Shown here piece by piece: positions 59,336 through 64,000 of a stretch of DNA of 64,000 nt. The notes under the pieces were generated by a model. The model worked only from the letters and a program-made list of their open reading frames with translations, had not been told where the DNA came from and searched no databases. A program made the translations under genes and the position numbers. The DNA is from Psychrobacter sp. BI730 (GTDB taxonomy: Bacteria > Pseudomonadota > Gammaproteobacteria > Pseudomonadales > Moraxellaceae), in contig NZ_JAATTV010000004.1 in the NCBI RefSeq assembly GCF_013414195.1, forward strand, positions 1 to 64,000, in the 5' to 3' direction. How positions within the stretch are numbered: position 1 is the first letter of the stretch; each line of letters begins with the position of its first letter.

Positions 59336-60166
59336 ATGACTACATCATTTTTTAAAGCCAACCCAGACATTATTAAGCCTTATGCCTTGATGGATTTGGA
59401 TGATACGTTATTCCAAACCCAGCGCAAAATCGACGCTTGGGATTTGCTCACTACTGAGCCTGAATCTTTGGTATGTGCAACAGTCAATAAGCAAGACGAG
59501 CCTTTGAGCTTTATGAGCCAGCGCCAAGCAACCTTTTTTAATTGGTTACTTGCTAGCACTGAATTAATTGTAGTGACGGCACGGGATCGTAGTGAAATCA
59601 AACGCGTTAAGCTGCCCTTTGATAGTTGGCAAGTATTAACTCATGGGGCGATTATTTTAACGTCTGATGGAGCGCTGCTAAGCAGTTGGCAGCAGCATAT
59701 GTATAGTAAGCTCGCGCCATTGCAAGTTAAGCTTACTAAGTTAAGCGAATTATTTGCCAGTCATAGTCAAAGCGAGCAAAGTCATTTAGTATTCACACCG
59801 CATATCGATAGCTTTAACAATGGTTCTGTTGATGAAGAGCTAACCATTTATCTGGCTGTCAAACATGCGCAGAAAGATCATCAAGCGCTCGTAGATTTAG
59901 CTGAAAAACTGCCCACTCTGATACGTGATTTTGATCAAGATTTCTATGTTCATGTGAATGCCAATAACCTAGCGATATTGCCCCATGTGGTTCATAAGCG
60001 TCATGCGGTACAGTTTTTATTAGAGCATCATTTAGACCATCAGCGTCCCAGTTTTGGTTTTGGTGATAGCTTAGCTGACCTGCCTTTCTTACAGTTATTA
60101 GACTGGTACGGTATGCCCAATCATGGCCAATTGCATGAGCAATACCCGTCTAAATCGTCAGGCTAA
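59336..60166 (+). CDS. HAD-superfamily phosphatase
   Basis: 276 residues. Motif I is LMDLDDTLF (D20, D22 and T24), motif II lies in the IVVTARDRSE region (Thr about 80), and motif IV is FGFGDSLADLPFLQL near residue 241, the pattern of Cof-type or sucrose-phosphatase-like HAD enzymes. It is cytoplasmic. In ter operons this HAD enzyme is thought to remove a phosphate from the PRTase product. It starts 42 bp after the previous gene, and GGACG lies before the ATG. Confidence 0.88.
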   Translation: MTTSFFKANPDIIKPYALMDLDDTLFQTQRKIDAWDLLTTEPESLVCATVNKQDEPLSFMSQRQATFFNWLLASTELIVVTARDRSEIKRVKLPFDSWQVLTHGAIILTSDGALLSSWQQHMYSKLAPLQVKLTKLSELFASHSQSEQSHLVFTPHIDSFNNGSVDEELTIYLAVKHAQKDHQALVDLAEKLPTLIRDFDQDFYVHVNANNLAILPHVVHKRHAVQFLLEHHLDHQRPSFGFGDSLADLPFLQLLDWYGMPNHGQLHEQYPSKSSG

Positions 60167-60231
60167 ACCATCAGCTTAAACAACAGCCACGCAAATCCAC
60201 TGTTATCATTCCGAGTGCTATTATTCATACT

Positions 60232-61413
60232 ATGACTTTTCCTAATATACAGACCAAAAGAGCCGATTTAAAAAACCATGGCTCAGGCAGCTATCTTGCA
60301 AGCGATGTGACTGTCCTACTCGATATGGTGGATAAAGACGCGGTTGCCGATGTGCCCGTCAGTCAAAAAGAAGCCCTTATCCAAAGCGGCCAACGCCATT
60401 ACTCTGACATGCTGACTTTAGAGCAAGCACCTACTGCAATGCATGAGCAGCTATACAAGCAGGCATTAGAGCAAGGGTCAACAAGAACCGCGACCGATAT
60501 CGCTCATTTATCTCATACACTACATCATGTTTTTCAGCACAGCGTTAGTGATGAACATCCACTGGTTTTGGTCAGTTTGGTACGAGCAGGTCTGCCGATC
60601 GGAGTATTGTTGCAGCGTGCGCTGTCGGATACAGACAGTAGCTATCACCTGCCAAGCGTACATTATGGCATCAGTATCATTCGGGATCGTGGTCTTGATC
60701 CAGTGGCCCTGCAAATGCTACTGGAGGCTTATCCAAATAGTCCGATTGTATTCGTCGATGGTTGGACAGGTAAAGGTGCTATTTATCAAGAGTTGGCTCG
60801 CAGTCTAGAGACGTTTAGTGATTCTACTCATGTTAATTTTGCCAACATTTTTCATCAAGGCGCTGACGTCATTCCGTTACTGACCCTTGCTGATCCGGCT
60901 GGCGTTGCTTGGCTCGCGGCAAGTGAAGAAGACTGGTTGATCCCATCGGGTTTATTAAATAGCACCGTATCGGGATTAATTTCGCGTAGCCTATACACGG
61001 AGCCGTCATCAGGCCTGCATCGCAGTGTCTTTTATGATGATTTGATTGAGGTAGATCACAGCCTGGCATTCGTCGAGCGTATCGATGCCGTGAGACGATC
61101 ATTGGTTGCAACTCCAACGCGTTTACCGATTTACCAGCAGCCACGCTACCAGACTGCGGCGTTGATAGAGACGTTGGCAGCAGACTATAAGATTATCAAT
61201 CGCAACCGTATTAAACCAACGATTGCTGAGGCAACACGTGCCATATTACGCCGTGATCCCGAGCGTATATTGCTCGCCACTGCTGAGCACCCTGATACCG
61301 TACTGCTACGCCATTTATGTGCACAACGAAATATCACTATCAGTGTATTAGGTGATAAAATACTGCCTTATCAAGCCATCACGCTTATCAAGCAGCGCTC
61401 CCAGGACATTTAA
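60232..61413 (+). CDS. Second phosphoribosyltransferase-like protein with Pelota-like tail (StiP-family)
   Basis: 393 residues. The PRTase-like core includes LVRAGLPIGVLLQRAL, VHYGISIIRDRGLDP and FVDGWTGKGAI (about 174-183). The tail (about 315-393), with RDPERILLATAEHPDTVLLRHLCAQRNITISVLGD, resembles the Pelota/L7Ae RNA-binding fold. Databases sometimes call this family a cysteine protease (StiP), but the motifs point to a PRTase. No ribosome site is evident before the ATG. It lies 65 bp after the HAD gene. Confidence 0.85.
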   Translation: MTFPNIQTKRADLKNHGSGSYLASDVTVLLDMVDKDAVADVPVSQKEALIQSGQRHYSDMLTLEQAPTAMHEQLYKQALEQGSTRTATDIAHLSHTLHHVFQHSVSDEHPLVLVSLVRAGLPIGVLLQRALSDTDSSYHLPSVHYGISIIRDRGLDPVALQMLLEAYPNSPIVFVDGWTGKGAIYQELARSLETFSDSTHVNFANIFHQGADVIPLLTLADPAGVAWLAASEEDWLIPSGLLNSTVSGLISRSLYTEPSSGLHRSVFYDDLIEVDHSLAFVERIDAVRRSLVATPTRLPIYQQPRYQTAALIETLAADYKIINRNRIKPTIAEATRAILRRDPERILLATAEHPDTVLLRHLCAQRNITISVLGDKILPYQAITLIKQRSQDI

Positions 61414-61457
61414 TAGTATTAAATGTATTCTTTTTCGTTCTCTTATACCCTCTACTT

Positions 61458-62534
61458 ATGATGCCAATTATGTCAGATATGCTAAAAACCGAGTCAGACC
61501 TTTACAATGATACCCAATCTTATGCGCATATGATCACTGAGCGTCATGCGATGGTCAAACCACACACACACCATCCATATCAGCTTGGTGCTAGCTTGTA
61601 CATGCCTGCGACTCGCCAAGATATTTGGCAAGTCATCAAGCGAGATAAACTACCAACGATCAATAGTATTATTATCTGTCTAGAGGATGCGGTCAGTCAG
61701 CAGGATGTAGAGTTGGCACTTGAGCGTTTGCGAACCCTCCTGAATACTTGGGCTGAGCATGTGAATAGCATTAATGCGCCATCTAAATCGGCAAAGATTC
61801 ATGCCCAGTATCCGACGCGTCCGCTGGTCTTTATACGTCCACGTAGCCCGATGATGCTACAGCAACTGGCTGATTATACCCATATCGATCTTATCGATGG
61901 TTTCGTCATGCCAAAAGTCGATATGTATAGCCTATCTAACTGGCGCATGGCTTGTCAGAACCTAAAAGTAGATCAACTACTTATGCCGACGCTCGAAACC
62001 GCAGCGCTGTTTAATCCGCATCACAATCAGGAGCTTGCCATCGCTTTTAAAGAAGCATTTAGCCAGCCAGTTTTTGCATTACGTATCGGCGGTAATGACT
62101 TGTTTGCAGCATTGCGCTTACGCCGCCCAAAAAACAGTATTGTCTATGACTCGCCTATCGGTACGTTGGCTTATCAAATGCTGGGCTGTTTTGTGCCGCA
62201 TGGTTTTTATCTTACCGCGCCAGTATTTGAGTATTTAGACCAGCCGACATTGTTTATGCAAGAGCTAAACCGAGATGTCAGCTTAGGGATGGTGGGCAAA
62301 ACTGTCATTCATCCAAGCCAAATCGCCCTAGTACAGCAAGCTTACTGTGTGCCATTGAGTACATTGGATGAAGCACAAGCGATCCTTCACTCTGAGGCCA
62401 AAGCGGTATTTAAGTACAATAATACGATGCTAGAGCCTGCGACGCACCGTGCTTGGGCGACTGAAATCGTCAATCGTGCAGAAGCCTTTGGAACCATTGA
62501 CGATGGACATAGCCAGTACAGCTCACGAATGTAG
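61458..62534 (+). CDS. CitE-like C-C bond lyase of the Ter-linked pathway
   Basis: 358 residues, TIM-barrel of the HpcH/HpaI/CitE superfamily. It has SIIICLEDAVSQ (metal-ligand region), PLVFIRPRSP, DGFVMPKVD, LMPTLETAALF (Glu) and ALRIGGNDLFAALRLRR. These match the C-C bond lyase found with ter-linked PRTases, which may cleave or join a carbon skeleton. The start is open among ATGs at 61458, 61461 and 61470. It is last in the five-gene operon, 44 bp after the previous gene, and a terminator follows. Confidence 0.88.
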   Translation: MMPIMSDMLKTESDLYNDTQSYAHMITERHAMVKPHTHHPYQLGASLYMPATRQDIWQVIKRDKLPTINSIIICLEDAVSQQDVELALERLRTLLNTWAEHVNSINAPSKSAKIHAQYPTRPLVFIRPRSPMMLQQLADYTHIDLIDGFVMPKVDMYSLSNWRMACQNLKVDQLLMPTLETAALFNPHHNQELAIAFKEAFSQPVFALRIGGNDLFAALRLRRPKNSIVYDSPIGTLAYQMLGCFVPHGFYLTAPVFEYLDQPTLFMQELNRDVSLGMVGKTVIHPSQIALVQQAYCVPLSTLDEAQAILHSEAKAVFKYNNTMLEPATHRAWATEIVNRAEAFGTIDDGHSQYSSRM

Positions 62535-62585
62535 CTATCATCGCTGATACAGATGGTTGTCTGCTATTTAACAACTCACACTATG

Positions 62586-62624
62586 AAAAAAGCCGCTATC
62601 AAATACAGGTAGCGGCTTTTTTAT
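62586..62624. terminator. Terminator of the Ter biosynthetic operon
   Basis: AAAAAAGCCGCTA and TAGCGGCTTTTTT form a perfect 13-bp stem with a loop of about 11 nt, with A/T runs on both sides. It also faces the minus-strand hydrolase gene. Confidence 0.9.
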
Positions 62625-62686
62625 ATAGAGATTTGCTTAGGACTTCTATAGATATAAGGCTTCAAAGCTCTCGAACAATATCTATA

Positions 62687-63499
62687 TTAAGCACAACTTT
62701 CCAAAAACTGACGAAGTACTTGGTTCACTTGATCAGGCTCTTCTACTGTCGATGTATGACCCGCATCTTTGATAATGGCAAGCTTGGATCCAGCGATAGC
62801 AAAATGCATGCGTTCAGATTTGGCATAAGGCGTGGCGGCATCTTCGTCACCTACCACAATTAGTGTTGGCGTTGTAATCTCACCCAGCTGCTCATAAGTA
62901 CCTGTACGCTCAATCACGCCCATTGTTGCTTTGACCACGCCGCCCTTGCGATTGCTTTGTAGCATCGTTAGCCACTGCTTACGGTCAGATTTACGCAGCT
63001 TATCTGCCAAGAACGTACTGCCAAACATGATTGGCATCACTTTATTACTCACACGCTTCATACCTAACCAGCGAATCGCTTTCACTAGCTTGCGATACTG
63101 AGGGATATTTTTTGGATCTTCAGGGTCAGCAGAGGTTTCTAACAGCGTTAATGACAACAACAACTCAGGACGTTTGAGCGCGATACGTTGAGCCACGAAC
63201 CCGCCCATAGATAGCCCAACAAAGTGACATTTATCAATACCAAGCGCTGCAAGTAAGCCAAGCGTATCTTCAGTCAGCGTCTCCATATCATAGCCAGACT
63301 TAGTAACCTGCGACTGACCTTGCCCGCGAAAATCAAAAGCAATACAACGATAGTCTGTTTGAAAATGCTCTACTTGCTTATCATACATCTGTGAGCTCCA
63401 CAGTAGACCGTGAGCAAATACGATAACGGGCTTTTGTGTGTCGTTCGGTGCACTGTCTTCGTAATAAATATCAGCGTTACTTACAGTGATAGTTGGCAT
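62687..63499 (-). CDS. Alpha/beta hydrolase (3-oxoadipate enol-lactonase-like)
   Basis: 270 residues from ATG 63499, where AAGGATG gives better spacing than the upstream GTG at 63505. The oxyanion loop is VFAHGLLWSSQMYDKQ, the nucleophile elbow GLSMGG (Ser near residue 100), the acid in IVVGDEDAATPY, and the His in KDAGHTSTVEEPDQVNQVLRQFL. This matches a broad hydrolase group that includes enol-lactonases, esterases and haloperoxidase-like enzymes. The substrate cannot be named. No signal peptide. Confidence 0.82.
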   Translation of the reverse strand: MPTITVSNADIYYEDSAPNDTQKPVIVFAHGLLWSSQMYDKQVEHFQTDYRCIAFDFRGQGQSQVTKSGYDMETLTEDTLGLLAALGIDKCHFVGLSMGGFVAQRIALKRPELLLSLTLLETSADPEDPKNIPQYRKLVKAIRWLGMKRVSNKVMPIMFGSTFLADKLRKSDRKQWLTMLQSNRKGGVVKATMGVIERTGTYEQLGEITTPTLIVVGDEDAATPYAKSERMHFAIAGSKLAIIKDAGHTSTVEEPDQVNQVLRQFLESCA

Positions 63500-63838
63500 A
63501 ACCACATCCTTGTTTGATCAATGAAAAGTTCGAGCGTACCCTTGTGTCTTTTACGACTCTTTTACGCTCAACCTGGCATATTAGCATAATCCATTAGCCC
63601 CTTAGGTCATAGCCTTTTTACGAGCCAGTCGTTTTGTCCCATTAGTTAGCATCAGCTTTTACGATAGAATAGGAAAGTTTACCAGTATATAGATGTGTCT
63701 TAAGCGCCCACAAAACACGCTTTTATAATCGTAGCAAGCTGCTATAGTAATCAGCATTGAACCATTTTTACCTTTATCTCAAAGTATTGTCATTGATACA
63801 AAATATTAAAACAGTCATTTAAAATAAGGAAATCTCAA
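63500..63838. other. 339-bp divergent gap before the enoyl-CoA hydratase gene
   Basis: No gene recognised. AAGGAA lies at 63827-63832 for the next gene. Promoters for both divergent genes should be here. Confidence 0.4.
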
Positions 63839-64000
63839 ATGTCACAGTCTCTCGTCGATTATCAAGTTGCAGAGCACATTGCTACTATTACCTTTAACGA
63901 TCCAAAAAGCTTAAATGCCTTTGGCACACCCTTAAAAAACCAAGTCTTGATAGCGCTAGATAAAGCGGCTGCAGATGATCAAGTACGGGTAATTATTTTG
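63839..64000 (+). CDS. Enoyl-CoA hydratase/isomerase family protein, N-terminal part (cut by window edge)
   Basis: The frame opens at ATG 63839 with AAGGAA about 7 nt upstream and runs to the window end (54 codons). VDYQVAEHIATITFNDPKSLNAFG is the typical crotonase-fold opening (VAxITLNRPKxxNA). The rest, including catalytic residues, is outside, so hydratase and isomerase cannot be told apart. Confidence 0.82.
   Translation, partial: MSQSLVDYQVAEHIATITFNDPKSLNAFGTPLKNQVLIALDKAAADDQVRVIIL

Noticed and set aside
60232..61413. Cysteine protease call for the StiP-family protein
   Set aside because: The visible motifs are PRTase-like (FVDGWTGKG) and no Cys-His protease pair stands out.

Overview
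The window looks like a chromosomal segment of a Moraxellaceae gammaproteobacterium, most likely Psychrobacter. This rests on protein style, an AT-leaning base composition judged by eye, and groupings such as comEC/DUF2062 next to lolDC and ccoNOQP-ccoG-fixH. No rRNA or tRNA genes and no CRISPR array were seen. The left edge cuts an IS256-family insertion sequence and the right edge cuts an enoyl-CoA hydratase gene.

Layout. 1-1.6 kb: IS remnant, a small membrane protein and a YcgL protein. 1.8-8.1 kb: glycine cleavage locus, with a tandem glycine riboswitch upstream of gcvT, then gcvH, a nitroreductase and gcvP. 8.3-29.3 kb: mostly housekeeping genes (lipase-like hydrolase, rnd, ybaB-recR, metZ, a phospholipase D lipoprotein, an MFS transporter, dusA, a CPBP protease, sppA, comEC, lolDC, an SCP2-like protein). 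30.1-36.3 kb: cbb3 cytochrome oxidase genes ccoNOQP followed by ccoG and fixH. 36.4-45.5 kb: ttcA, queC, a small exported protein, a bcp-type peroxiredoxin, a dihydrolipoamide-dehydrogenase-like flavoprotein, an mscS channel and the fused rRNA methyltransferase rlmKL.

45.8-62.6 kb is the most interesting part: a complete Ter-type stress locus. It has three stand-alone TerD-domain proteins, a TerC-related DUF475 membrane protein, an AIM24-family protein, a TerA-like protein with two TerD-like halves, and an ATP-grasp enzyme. It ends in a tight five-gene operon: a TerD-like/trypsin-like protease fusion, a PRTase-TRSP protein, a HAD phosphatase, a second PRTase with a Pelota-like tail, and a CitE-like C-C bond lyase. 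This set matches the Ter-linked pathway predicted from comparative genomics to make a nucleoside-like metabolite. A glutaminase gene sits inside the locus, as do two putative sensor genes (MHYT membrane protein and V4R-like Cys-rich protein). The sensor genes are transcribed away from the operon across a 720-bp AT-rich gap carrying a tandem 14-bp repeat.

How the parts may fit (inference): the TerD proteins and DUF475 protein would form a membrane-associated Ca2+-binding stress assembly. The PRTase, HAD, lyase and ATP-grasp enzymes would make a small molecule. The TerD-protease fusion would link the assembly to proteolysis, and the MHYT/V4R genes are candidates for sensing redox or gas signals. 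None of this can be proven from sequence alone.
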